NCBI GenBank assembly: GCA_963999645.1 | Contig: CAXEUY010000005.1 | Span: 1 to 64,000 of the forward strand | Direction: 5' to 3' | Length of the DNA stretch: 64,000 nt | Source of the DNA: MedAcidi-G1 sp002294285 | GTDB lineage: Bacteria; Actinomycetota; Acidimicrobiia; Acidimicrobiales; MedAcidi-G1 | In this document: positions 16,913-25,836 of the stretch, piece after piece | Numbering within the stretch: position 1 is the stretch's first letter | Layout of the letters: every line of letters begins with the position of its first letter | Translations under genes and position numbers: made by a program | The notes under the pieces: generated by a model | Told to the model about the DNA's origin: nothing | Database searches by the model: none | Seen by the model: the letters and a program-made list of their open reading frames with translations, nothing else

Positions 16913-17949
16913 TAGAACATCACTTTCAATACACCAGTAACAACTATGTTCAAAAGTGAAAGCGGCACCAATACCTTCCAGGCAAGTTGCTGTAGCTGAT
17001 CTTCACGAAACCTTGGATAAGTGAAACGGAACCAAAAAATAAGAAATGAAACTAATAACATTTTCCCAATCAAAACTACTGGTCCTAAAAGATTAAAAAG
17101 GTTATCTGTTGGATCAAGCCCTGGGAAATACCAGCCCCCTAGAAAGAAAGTTGCTGCTAAAGCAGAGAAAATTCCTGCCGTAGCGAATTCTCCTATAAAG
17201 AAGAGCAGAAATCTCATTCCGGTGTATTCGGTCAAGTAACCAGTAACAATTTCCGATTCTGCTACTGGCATATCAAAAGGTGGCTGGGTTAACTCAGCTT
17301 GGATAGCAACTAGAAAAATAATAAAGCCTAAAAATTGCGTAATTATGAAAGGATTTCCTATACCACCCCAACCAAAAATTTCTCCATTAGCTTGAGCAAG
17401 AACAATTTCTTGGACATTCAAAGTGCCTGCTTGGATCACGACACCCATCACAGCTAAAACAAGAGGTAACTCATAAGCCACAAGTTGTCCAGCAGCCCTT
17501 AATCCGCCTATCAACGAGTATTTACTAGCAGACCCCCAACCAGCCATGAGAATTCCGATTACTGAAATTGATGAAACTGCAAGCGCCAAAAAAACTCCGG
17601 TATCAATATTTATAAACCATGCATCAGGACCCGCAGGAAGCACCAAAACAAGCAAAAATGTTGAGGCTAAAACTACAAATGGAGCCGCTTTGAAGACAAC
17701 TCTGTCAGCAGCTCTTGGGAATAAGTCTTCTTTTTGTAAAAATTTTCCCACCTCTGCCAAAAGTTGCAAAGAACCATATGGGCCAGCTTCCATAGGACCC
17801 AGTCGACTTTGCATAAAACTCATCATCTTAAACAAATACAGATAAACCAGTGTTCCCGCTGGAAGAAGCACCGCCACCAAAGCCAAAACCGAACGAATTA
17901 CGGTTTGCTGCCAATAGGCAAGCTCTATAGCCAGATTAAAAACCGTCAT
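16912..17949 (-). CDS. nuoH: NADH-quinone oxidoreductase subunit H (11-subunit set)
   Basis: Forms much of the quinone chamber and the start of the E-channel. Family landmarks are MQSRLGPMEAGPYGSLQLLAEVGKFLQKEDLFP, the Glu-rich loop AELTQPPFDMPVAESEIVTGYLTEY and FRFTYPRFREDQLQQLAWKVLVPL. It has eight predicted TM helices in 345 residues. Overlaps the nuoD stop by 4 bases. Confidence 0.96.
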   Translation of the reverse strand: MTVFNLAIELAYWQQTVIRSVLALVAVLLPAGTLVYLYLFKMMSFMQSRLGPMEAGPYGSLQLLAEVGKFLQKEDLFPRAADRVVFKAAPFVVLASTFLLVLVLPAGPDAWFINIDTGVFLALAVSSISVIGILMAGWGSASKYSLIGGLRAAGQLVAYELPLVLAVMGVVIQAGTLNVQEIVLAQANGEIFGWGGIGNPFIITQFLGFIIFLVAIQAELTQPPFDMPVAESEIVTGYLTEYTGMRFLLFFIGEFATAGIFSALAATFFLGGWYFPGLDPTDNLFNLLGPVVLIGKMLLVSFLIFWFRFTYPRFREDQLQQLAWKVLVPLSLLNIVVTGVLKVMF

Positions 17950-19118
17950 CGATCAATATCTCCCAAAATAAAATAGAGGCTTGCCAAAATAGAAATTACG
18001 TCTGGTACATACACACCTTTTAAAACCCAAGGTGTTATTGAAACATTGTTAAACGAAGCTGAACGTATTTTTACTCTGTAAGGAACTAAGTCACCTTTGG
18101 AAACAATGTAATAACCCATTATTCCAAGAGGGTTTTCTGTTTCTACATAGGCTTCTCCAGGTGGCACTTTTATAATCCTCGGAACTTTGGCCATGATCGG
18201 GCCTGAAGGTATCCCATCAAGAATCTGATCTACCATCTTGCAAGATTCCCTGACTTCTTGTAAGCGGACCCAATAGCGTGCGAAAGAATCTCCATCGGGA
18301 TGTGTCCATACTTTCCAGTCAAGCTGATCGTGAACCAAACCTACTCCACCGTCTCTTCTTAAATCCCAATCAACTCCACTCGAACGAATATTCGCTCCTG
18401 AAAGACCATATGAAAGACCCACATCTGCAGGAATTATTCCTATTCCTCTGGTTCTTGTTTGAAAAATTTCATTACCGACTACAAGATCTTGCATCTCATC
18501 ACAAAATGAATGGATTCTGGCAAGAACATCTTTAGTTTCTTGTATCCATCCTTTTGGTAAATCGTCTTTTATCCCACCTATTCGATCAAAATTTGGATGG
18601 AACCGACCCCCTGTTACTGATTCGATTTGATTTAAAACAAACTCTCTGTCTCTGAAAGCGTAAAAGACAGGCGTAGTAGCTCCCAATTGAACCGCCATAT
18701 CCCCTAGAAATAGAACAACATTAGCTATACGTGATAGTTCAAACAATGCAGTTCTTATCCACTGTGCTCTGGGAGGAGCCTCTACCTCCATGAGTCTTTC
18801 AGCCGCAAGTATAAATGGAACCTCGTTAGCAAAACTTCCCAACCAGTCAATTCTGTTCACAAGAGTAGTTACCTGCGGGTATGTCCTAACCTCACTAAGT
18901 TTTTCATACCCACGATGCATATAACCCATTACGGGATCTGCTGAGACGACTTGCTCTCCGTCTAAGCGAACAATGATCCTTAGTGTTCCATGAGTAGCTG
19001 GGTGTTGGGGTCCTAAATTTAAAGTCATCCCCTCTGTCTCGAGCTCAATATTTACTCTTGCATCACTGGCCTGATTTGCAATATAAGAAAGCTGCTGGGT
19101 TGAAGCTTCTGAATTCAT
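17946..19118 (-). CDS. nuoD: NADH-quinone oxidoreductase subunit D (11-subunit set)
   Basis: Lines the quinone cavity next to cluster N2. The quinone-loop His is present (GPQHPATHG). The motif GYMHRGYEK keeps the arginine aligned with bovine NDUFS2 Arg85, the NDUFAF7 methylation target. The tyrosine that hydrogen-bonds the quinone headgroup (bovine Tyr108, context RLDYVS) is Trp here (RIDWLGS). The protein ends with the conserved GDIDR. Length 390. The separate nuoC and nuoD genes overlap by one base. Confidence 0.95.
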   Translation of the reverse strand: MNSEASTQQLSYIANQASDARVNIELETEGMTLNLGPQHPATHGTLRIIVRLDGEQVVSADPVMGYMHRGYEKLSEVRTYPQVTTLVNRIDWLGSFANEVPFILAAERLMEVEAPPRAQWIRTALFELSRIANVVLFLGDMAVQLGATTPVFYAFRDREFVLNQIESVTGGRFHPNFDRIGGIKDDLPKGWIQETKDVLARIHSFCDEMQDLVVGNEIFQTRTRGIGIIPADVGLSYGLSGANIRSSGVDWDLRRDGGVGLVHDQLDWKVWTHPDGDSFARYWVRLQEVRESCKMVDQILDGIPSGPIMAKVPRIIKVPPGEAYVETENPLGIMGYYIVSKGDLVPYRVKIRSASFNNVSITPWVLKGVYVPDVISILASLYFILGDIDR

Positions 19119-19828
19119 CAGGTATCTTCTCCTATTTCTTCACTCTCATCATCATCTTCACCAGGCATAAGTTCGACATCTACTATTCCAGGCCAAGGTT
19201 TTGCTCTTCTGGAAAGCAGAGGAAAGTCTTTACGGAGTGGGTGGCCTTCAAATTCAGTTGGTAAATAGAGATTTACCAAATTCGGGTGGTTGGTAAAAGA
19301 GATTCCAAACATTTCCATTACTTCTCTTTCATGCCAATTAGCACCGGGGTATACAGGTATCCAAGTTTCAACCTCTGGAAATTCACCTTCCAAATCTGCC
19401 TTAACGTGAATTCCAATATTTGTTGATGGGTTATGGACACGAGCAAGAAGTTGAAATCTGCTTTGACCTCCTGTGATACCCCATTCCATTTCACTTTCAC
19501 CTTCAACTTGATCATCAGAATCGTTGTCTATTGCTGCGTCCATTTCTCTTCCAAATGGAGATGGTTTCCAATCAATTGCAGAAAGGAAATTGAAGAAACT
19601 CATTTTGTTTTTCTCAAAAAGAAGCTTTGCAGTTTCCAACCAGCACTCTTGCGTTACTCGGATCCATACATCAACTCCTGGGGTCACGTGAGACTCGATG
19701 AGATCATCACCTAAATCTTTCTTAAGACCAGAAATTAAGGCATTACGTTCTTCATCAACTAATAACTCTTCTTCAGGTTCAGTTGACTCATCAACAATTT
19801 CTTCTTCGGTGGAATTAGGTGACGACAA
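19118..19828 (-). CDS. nuoC: NADH-quinone oxidoreductase subunit C (11-subunit set), acidic extensions
   Basis: Hydrophilic 30-kDa subunit of the connecting module. The C-terminal signature is present: WHEREVMEMFGISFTNHPNLVNLYLPTEFEGHPLRKDFPL. At 236 residues it is longer than the second NuoC (155). It has an acidic N-terminal segment (first 30 residues), an internal acidic insertion (around DNDSDDQVEGESEMEWG) and an acidic C-terminal tail. Starts inside the last codons of nuoB (14-nt overlap). Confidence 0.94.
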   Translation of the reverse strand: MSSPNSTEEEIVDESTEPEEELLVDEERNALISGLKKDLGDDLIESHVTPGVDVWIRVTQECWLETAKLLFEKNKMSFFNFLSAIDWKPSPFGREMDAAIDNDSDDQVEGESEMEWGITGGQSRFQLLARVHNPSTNIGIHVKADLEGEFPEVETWIPVYPGANWHEREVMEMFGISFTNHPNLVNLYLPTEFEGHPLRKDFPLLSRRAKPWPGIVDVELMPGEDDDESEEIGEDT

Positions 19829-20336
19829 TTGGATCTCGATTCCATCTATCGGTCATATCTTCTGAAGCTATACGTTCTTGCAATAAAACAATTCCTTCCA
19901 GCAATGCCTCTGGTCTTGGTGGGCATCCCGGAACGTAAACATCTACTGGGACAATCTGGTCGACACCTTTAGTAACTGAATAACTATCCCAATATGGTCC
20001 TCCGCAATTTGCACAAGAGCCCATAGAAATCACATACTTTGGCTCTGGCATTTGTTCATAAAGTCTCCGAACGGCTGGAGCCATTTTGTCTGTTACTGTT
20101 CCCGAAATAACTACTAGATCAGCTTGACGGGGGCTTGCAGGGAAAGGGATCACTCCCAACCGCATTACGTCATACCGAGGTGAGGCAAAAGCTGCTCCCA
20201 TTTCTATTGCACAACAAGCCAACCCCCATTGGTAAACCCAAAGTGAATATTTCCTGCTTATATTCAGTAACTTGGTCAAAGGACCCGGCATTTTGCCATT
20301 TTCTACTAGACCCATCTCAATAATCGCTTTCTCCAT
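19815..20336 (-). CDS. nuoB: NADH-quinone oxidoreductase subunit B, N2 cluster (11-subunit set)
   Basis: Holds the terminal [4Fe-4S] cluster N2. All four ligands are visible: the tandem cysteines in WGLACCAIEMG, Cys in MGSCANCGG, and Cys in VPGCPPRPEALL. Length 173. Two starts are possible: M1 at 20336 (31-nt overlap with nuoA) or M8 MGLVENGK at 20315 (10-nt overlap). Neither has a clear Shine-Dalgarno, so coupling to nuoA is likely. Confidence 0.94.
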   Translation of the reverse strand: MEKAIIEMGLVENGKMPGPLTKLLNISRKYSLWVYQWGLACCAIEMGAAFASPRYDVMRLGVIPFPASPRQADLVVISGTVTDKMAPAVRRLYEQMPEPKYVISMGSCANCGGPYWDSYSVTKGVDQIVPVDVYVPGCPPRPEALLEGIVLLQERIASEDMTDRWNRDPIVVT

Positions 20337-20671
20337 GCATAAAGGAGCCCTAACGCAAGAATGAAAATGAAAATTGCCATTTCCACTAAACCGAAAAGGT
20401 CGTAAACCTCAAGTCGTGCAGCCCACGGGAAAATAAACACTGCTTCTACATCAAATAAAACAAACATCAAAGCGAAAACGTAATATCTGATATTTGCTTG
20501 GCTCCACATATCTCCTTGTGGGTCTACACCTGATTCGTAATTTATTCGTTTTTGGGGAGTTTCTCTGCTTGGTCTTATCAAACTTCCTAATCCCAGGAAA
20601 ACAGATACAAGAAGGATTCCGACTCCACCAAAAATTAAAACTGTAAGCCAATTACGTAGAAATTCAGACAT
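20306..20671 (-). CDS. nuoA: NADH-quinone oxidoreductase subunit A (11-subunit set)
   Basis: Three-TM subunit. Length 121, with the diagnostic loop YESGVDPQGDMWSQANIRYYVFALMFVLFDVEAVFIFPWA. First gene of the 11-subunit cluster, 121 nt downstream of the nuoN stop of the 14-subunit set. That gap is the largest inside the respiratory block and may hold a promoter. Confidence 0.95.
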   Translation of the reverse strand: MSEFLRNWLTVLIFGGVGILLVSVFLGLGSLIRPSRETPQKRINYESGVDPQGDMWSQANIRYYVFALMFVLFDVEAVFIFPWAARLEVYDLFGLVEMAIFIFILALGLLYAWRKRLLRWV

Positions 20672-20773
20672 GGTTTAAAGACCCAATTACCTTTGATAAA
20701 TAAAAGCCAAAGTTATGTACCCGTGGAAGACTACCGTAATTTGAGCCTTTCTGAGGGGTTCGGAAGGCAGGAA

Positions 20774-20785
20774 TGAAATATTTCA
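20774..20785. promoter_or_regulatory. Palindrome upstream of the 11-subunit nuo cluster
   Basis: TGAAATATTTCA is a perfect 12-bp palindrome in the 121-nt gap, about 100 nt upstream of the nuoA start. It matches the inner TGAA-N4-TTCA core of a Rex site; the outer TTG/CAA bases match poorly on the left and partly on the right. It is a possible operator for the second nuo operon, not a firm one. No other signal was recognised in the gap. Confidence 0.3.
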
Positions 20786-20792
20786 CTATCAT

Positions 20793-22283
20793 TTAACCGC
20801 TCACCAAAATTGGTATTGCATCACGGGTTATTTCCACAATCGGTCCAGGGATTAAACCAGTGATAATTACAACAACTGACGCCAACCCGGTAACTACCCA
20901 AACTCCTTTCGGGACATGGATCTCCGCAATTTTGTCTTCATCAATCTCAACATACATTGCCATAAGTATTCGAAGATAAACATATGCAGATATAGCTGCT
21001 GAAACCATCGCTATGCCTGCAAGGAAATAAAGCTTTGTGTCAACAGCAGATGAGATTACCCCTAATTTGGCTATGAAACCTCCAGTAAAGGGAATACCTG
21101 CTTGTCCCAACAAGAGAACTGTAAACAAGATTGCTAAAACTGGTTTACGTTGAGCAAGTCCTTTATATGCGGTGATGTCATGATTTAGATCACCATCACC
21201 TCCCACAACAGTAAGAACCGCAAAACTTCCTGAAGCAAGAAATGTGTATATTGCTAAATAAAATAGTACGGAAGCCACCCCATCCGTATTTGCTGACTGA
21301 ACTCCAAGAAGAATAAACCCAGCATGCGCTATAGACGAATAAGCCAACATTCTTTTTACGTCGCTCTGGACTACTGCGACGACTGATCCAAAAACAACCG
21401 TTAAACCGGCTAAGACCGCTATTGGGATTTGCCAATCATCTACATACGAGGCGAATGTCAAAGGAAAAACTCGAATTAATGCGGCAAACCCTGCAACTTT
21501 TACTCCTGCTGCCATCCAAACTACAACTGGCGTGGGAGCCCCTTGATAAGCATCTGGGGTCCATGAGTGAAAAGGAAACGCTGCGATTTTGAATCCTAAG
21601 CCGACAATCATCAAAGCAAACCCGATCATTAACATTCCGTCTTCCACCAAGATTGAAGAAGCAAGGTAGTTCTTGATAGCAAATAAGTTTGTTGACCCGA
21701 TAGCACCATAAACCAATGCGATTCCGTATAACAAAAAAGCTGAAGAAAAAGCACCTAGAAGAAAATACTTAATCGCACCTTCTTGAGATTCAATTTTTCT
21801 CAGATGGAGCGCAACGAGAACGTAAACTGCTATTGAAAGAATTTCTATTCCTAAAAACAAAACGATCAAGTCATTTGCGGTAGCCATCACGACACCACCT
21901 GCAGCAGAAAGTAAAAGAAGAACATAAAACTCTGAATCCGGGATGCCTTCTCTATTTAAATAGGGCCTAGCAATAATTGAAGTCGTAATCACTGCAATTG
22001 CTATTAGCGAAGTAAGGAAGACCGTTGATCCATCTATTCCTATGGAATCATTTAAAAATGCGATCGCTCCATCATTTTGGATTTTGTTCCATATTGGAAT
22101 TGTTGAGACTAGGACAAAAACACCAGCTGTTAAAGAGACAGTTGAAGCTAGCCAGTTAATTGCTTTCTTTAACAATGAGGAAACTGTAAGCAGTAACAGC
22201 GCTGATACGGCCAAAACAATAACTGGCAATAAGGCCCACCACACAATTTCGGGAGTGGAAACAGGAGTAGAAGCAAAAACCAT
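20793..22283 (-). CDS. nuoN: NADH-quinone oxidoreductase subunit N (14-subunit set)
   Basis: Antiporter-like subunit, 496 residues, about 14 TM helices. Family landmarks are LFLGIEILSIAVYVLVALHLR (TM5 Glu) and AFPFHSWTPDAYQGAPTPVVVWM. Clearly diverged from the NuoN of the other set, so this is an ancient duplication or separate acquisition, not a recent tandem copy. Last gene of the complete nuoA-N operon; start abuts the nuoM stop. Confidence 0.95.
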   Translation of the reverse strand: MVFASTPVSTPEIVWWALLPVIVLAVSALLLLTVSSLLKKAINWLASTVSLTAGVFVLVSTIPIWNKIQNDGAIAFLNDSIGIDGSTVFLTSLIAIAVITTSIIARPYLNREGIPDSEFYVLLLLSAAGGVVMATANDLIVLFLGIEILSIAVYVLVALHLRKIESQEGAIKYFLLGAFSSAFLLYGIALVYGAIGSTNLFAIKNYLASSILVEDGMLMIGFALMIVGLGFKIAAFPFHSWTPDAYQGAPTPVVVWMAAGVKVAGFAALIRVFPLTFASYVDDWQIPIAVLAGLTVVFGSVVAVVQSDVKRMLAYSSIAHAGFILLGVQSANTDGVASVLFYLAIYTFLASGSFAVLTVVGGDGDLNHDITAYKGLAQRKPVLAILFTVLLLGQAGIPFTGGFIAKLGVISSAVDTKLYFLAGIAMVSAAISAYVYLRILMAMYVEIDEDKIAEIHVPKGVWVVTGLASVVVIITGLIPGPIVEITRDAIPILVSG

Positions 22284-23878
22284 TAGCCGTGCCCTTCCTC
22301 TGATCCCTCAGCATTTATTTCTCCCTTTGAATAACGGTTAACAGGTTCTTCGAATTCCGAAACATGTTCTTCAATATGCACCACTAAAGCTTTTACCGAA
22401 TTTTCCATTCTGCTTATGACAGGTTTCGGATAAATACCCAGGAAAACTATTAAAGCCAAAAGAGGTAACAAGACTAAAGTTTCCCGTGTCTTAAGATCGG
22501 ATACTTCTGCATTTTCTTTTTGAACAGGTCCATGGAACACGCGTTGATAAGCCCAAAGTAAATATAAAGCCGCCAGTACAACTCCAACAGTGGCCACAAC
22601 GGCCCACCATCTATGGGCATTAAATGTGCCCAATAAAATTAGAAATTCTCCAACGAAACCGTTGAGTCCTGGTAGTCCAATTGAAGACAGCATTACAACT
22701 GTAAAAACAGCAGCCATTAGAGGTGCAGAGTGCTGCAAACCTCCCAACTCGTCTATTTGCCTTGTATGCCTACGTTCATAGATCATTCCGACCAACAAAA
22801 ATAATGCTCCAGTTGAAATACCATGATTAACCATCTGCAAAACACTGCCTTCTATAGCTTCAGTGTTTAAAGCAAAGGTTCCTAGAACAATGAATCCGAG
22901 ATGAGCAATCGAAGAATAAGCAACAAGTCTTTTTAAGTCCTTCTGCATAGCTGCTACAACAGCACCATAAATGATTCCAACTACTCCTAGGGTCAGGAAA
23001 AGCGGAGCGAAAAAATGTGAAGCTTCTGGGAACAGATATAGACCAAATCTTAACAAGCCATAGGTTCCCAACTTTAATAACACTCCAGCAAGAATTACTG
23101 AACCTGCTGTTGGGGCCTCAGTGTGAGCATCAGGTAGCCATGTGTGTAAAGGAAAGATAGGTATCTTGACTGCAAAAGCAAGAGCAAAACTTAAGAATAA
23201 CCATCGGGCTGTACCTTGAGCAATCGTTTGCGATTCAGCAATTTCGACAAGATCAAAAGTTACTGAACTTTCCAAATTATTTGCATGCAAGAAAGCAAGC
23301 GTGATAATTCCAACTAACATTAATGCGGATCCGGCCATTGTAAACAAAAAGAATTTTGTTGCTGCATAAGCACGATTTCCATGTCCCCAACGACTGATCA
23401 AGAAATACATCGGGACTAAAACAACCTCAAAACACAAGAAAAATAGAATCAGATCTAACGCACAGAAAACACCCATAACTCCAGCTTCTAATAGAAGCAT
23501 CCAGGCAAAATATGAACGCTCATTATGCTCAGGATCTACTGCTAGAAAAGCAATAGGAAATAAAATCCCTGTCAAAATTATTAGGAACAATGAAATTCCA
23601 TCAACACCAAATGACCAGGAGATTCCAAAATCACTAATCCAGGATTGTCGAGAAACAAATTGAAACATGCCTGAATTTGAATCTGAGTCAAATTCGCTCA
23701 ACAACCAGAGAGATAGGGCACCTGTAGTTGTCGAAAAGATCAATGCTGTCAATTTTGTTAAATCTTTTCTGGCGCGAGGCAATAAAGCTACAACCAGTGC
23801 TCCGGCAGTAGGCACAATTAGCAGAGCTGGAAGAACTGGAAAAGTTGCTGATGAAACAGTTGCAATTAAGAAAGTCAT
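22283..23878 (-). CDS. nuoM: NADH-quinone oxidoreductase subunit M (14-subunit set)
   Basis: Antiporter-like proton pump. Landmarks are LFFLCFEVVLVPMYFLISRWG and PIFPLHTWLPDAHTEAPTAGSVILAGVLLKLGTYG. The start MTFLIATVSSAT at 23878 gives the ATGA overlap with the nuoL stop (23875-23878) and 531 residues; the frame extends 8 codons further upstream to 23902, but coupling favours 23878. The C-terminal tail is hydrophilic and acidic. Confidence 0.95.
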   Translation of the reverse strand: MTFLIATVSSATFPVLPALLIVPTAGALVVALLPRARKDLTKLTALIFSTTTGALSLWLLSEFDSDSNSGMFQFVSRQSWISDFGISWSFGVDGISLFLIILTGILFPIAFLAVDPEHNERSYFAWMLLLEAGVMGVFCALDLILFFLCFEVVLVPMYFLISRWGHGNRAYAATKFFLFTMAGSALMLVGIITLAFLHANNLESSVTFDLVEIAESQTIAQGTARWLFLSFALAFAVKIPIFPLHTWLPDAHTEAPTAGSVILAGVLLKLGTYGLLRFGLYLFPEASHFFAPLFLTLGVVGIIYGAVVAAMQKDLKRLVAYSSIAHLGFIVLGTFALNTEAIEGSVLQMVNHGISTGALFLLVGMIYERRHTRQIDELGGLQHSAPLMAAVFTVVMLSSIGLPGLNGFVGEFLILLGTFNAHRWWAVVATVGVVLAALYLLWAYQRVFHGPVQKENAEVSDLKTRETLVLLPLLALIVFLGIYPKPVISRMENSVKALVVHIEEHVSEFEEPVNRYSKGEINAEGSEEGHG

Positions 23879-25836
23879 ATCGTCGTCCTTAATAAGAACC
23901 AAACAAGAAGCCCAACAGCTCCTAGGCCAATGCCTACCGCATAGGTTCTCACCATTCCATTTTGAGAAAGTCGAAGCACAGAGGCAGTCCGTTTAACCAT
24001 TTGCCCCGTACCATCAACGGCACCATCTATTACTCTCTTATCGAACTTTGCAGTTGCTTCAAATGCCTGAAACCCGGGTCCTCCCATGAAGTTTGAAACT
24101 GCAGAATCAAACTTCCAAGCATCACTTAGAATTGGTTTTTCGAAAATTTTCTTATCTATTTTTTCCTTAAAATAAGTTAAGAATCCCGCAAAAATACCTA
24201 CACCTACTGAAATCAAAGCTAGTACTGCCAAAATCCACAGAGTGCTAGCTGAAAGATGCAAGTGAGTTTCGTTGTGGAACATTGCTGGTTCTAACCAATG
24301 TTCCAACCATTTCGTTGAAGACGAAAAAGGTAGTTGGATAAAACCACCAACCACCGAAAGAAGTGCCAAAACAACAAGAGGAAAAGTCATTGTCCATGGA
24401 GACTCATGGGGTTGTATTTCGTGCGCGACATCAGCATCGGCATCAGCATCAGCATCAGCATCAGCATCAGCATCAGCATCAGCATCAGCATCAGCTAAAT
24501 ATCTCGGTGGACCAAAGAAGGTAAGTATTACTTGACGTGTCATATAAAAAGCAGTTAGAAGTGCAGTTAGGAGACCGATAAGCCAAAGCAAAGGATTTTT
24601 TTCCCATGCAAAGGCAAGAATTTCATCTTTAGACCAAAAACCCGCGAAAGGTGGCACACCTGCAATCGCCAACCATCCGACGATAAATGTTCCAGCGGTT
24701 ATTGGCATCAATGATCGAAGACCGCCATATCGACGGAGATCCTGTTCTCCATTCATGCCATGAATGACTGACCCTGCCCCAAGGAAAAGAAGTGCCTTAA
24801 AAAAGGCGTGAGTTATCATATGAAAAATAGCTGCAGTGTAAGCGCCGCAACCAACAGCCAAAACCATGTAGCCGAGTTGACTTACCGTTGAGTAGGCAAG
24901 AACTTTCTTGATATCTGTTTGCGCCACCGCTATGGATGCTGCAAATAAAGCAGTCCCAACGCCAACCCATGCAATCAATCCAGTTGACCAATTAGAAGCT
25001 TCTACCATAATTGGATTTACTCTTGTTAACAGATAGACACCTGAAGTAACCATGGTCGCGGCATGAATTAAAGCCGAGACTGGAGTTGGCCCAGCCATTG
25101 CATCCGGTAACCATAGGTAGAGCGGAAACTGTGCCGACTTCCCTACTGCGCCCACAAAAAGCATCAGAACTATAAATGTTGTAGTTGTTTGGGCTATTTG
25201 ATTTGAACCAATTAGTTCAAAAATTTCTAGGTATTGGAGTGAACCTACATTGAAAAAAATCAGGAACATAGCAATCATAAAACCCCAGTCTCCGACTCGG
25301 TTTGTAAGAAATGCTTTTTTTCCTGCAGTAGCATTTGCTGGGTCACTAAACCAGAAAGAAATTAAAAGATAAGAACAGGCTCCAACGCCTTCCCATCCCA
25401 AAAATGTCAACAAAAGATTGTCGCCCAATACAAGAATCAACATTGAAAATGCAAATAAATTCAAATAGGTAAAGAACCTACTGAAATCGGGGTCACCATG
25501 CATATAACCAATCGAATAGAGGTGGATTAAAGTGCCAACACCTGTGATAAACAAACACATTGTTAGAGATAGAGGATCAGCCAAAAAACCTATTTCAACT
25601 TTGAAGTCTCCAGCTGGAATCCAATCAAACAGCGTAAAAACTTGCTGGCGATTGTCGCTCTCTTCTGCAAGCATGCCAATAAAAACGATAAGGGAGGATA
25701 AAAAAGAACCAGCCATCGCTAATGTAGCCAACCAGCCTGACGCTGGTTCTCCAGTCATTCGACCAATGCAAATCAACGTGACAAACCCCAAAAGTGGAAA
25801 AGCAGGAATTAGCCAAACAAGATCAATCATTTTCAT
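23875..25836 (-). CDS. nuoL: NADH-quinone oxidoreductase subunit L (14-subunit set) with Ala-Asp repeat
   Basis: Distal proton-pumping subunit, 653 residues. Landmarks are LTFLGWEGVGACSYLLISFWF, SAQFPLYLWLPDAMAGPTPVS and MITHAFFKALLFLGAGSV. Near residues 448-469, in the loop after VILTFFGPPRYL and before the next TM helix, there are eleven Ala-Asp dipeptides. By the E. coli NuoL topology this loop is periplasmic. The other NuoL has only a short RGHGHPHESG loop there. Confidence 0.95.
   Translation of the reverse strand: MKMIDLVWLIPAFPLLGFVTLICIGRMTGEPASGWLATLAMAGSFLSSLIVFIGMLAEESDNRQQVFTLFDWIPAGDFKVEIGFLADPLSLTMCLFITGVGTLIHLYSIGYMHGDPDFSRFFTYLNLFAFSMLILVLGDNLLLTFLGWEGVGACSYLLISFWFSDPANATAGKKAFLTNRVGDWGFMIAMFLIFFNVGSLQYLEIFELIGSNQIAQTTTTFIVLMLFVGAVGKSAQFPLYLWLPDAMAGPTPVSALIHAATMVTSGVYLLTRVNPIMVEASNWSTGLIAWVGVGTALFAASIAVAQTDIKKVLAYSTVSQLGYMVLAVGCGAYTAAIFHMITHAFFKALLFLGAGSVIHGMNGEQDLRRYGGLRSLMPITAGTFIVGWLAIAGVPPFAGFWSKDEILAFAWEKNPLLWLIGLLTALLTAFYMTRQVILTFFGPPRYLADADADADADADADADADADADVAHEIQPHESPWTMTFPLVVLALLSVVGGFIQLPFSSSTKWLEHWLEPAMFHNETHLHLSASTLWILAVLALISVGVGIFAGFLTYFKEKIDKKIFEKPILSDAWKFDSAVSNFMGGPGFQAFEATAKFDKRVIDGAVDGTGQMVKRTASVLRLSQNGMVRTYAVGIGLGAVGLLVWFLLRTTI
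24430..24495. repeat. 6-bp tandem repeat inside nuoL (14-subunit set)
   Basis: Eleven units of atcagc (minus strand GCT GAT), nearly all identical with one ggc/agc variant near the low-coordinate end, encode (Ala-Asp)11. The unit keeps frame. The location and sequence differ from the repeat in the other nuoL, so the two expansions arose independently. Confidence 0.97.

Noticed and set aside
24272..24535. Plus-strand frame with a long (Ser-Ala) repeat
   Set aside because: It is the antisense reading of the Ala-Asp repeat in nuoL; no start signal or independent coding evidence.
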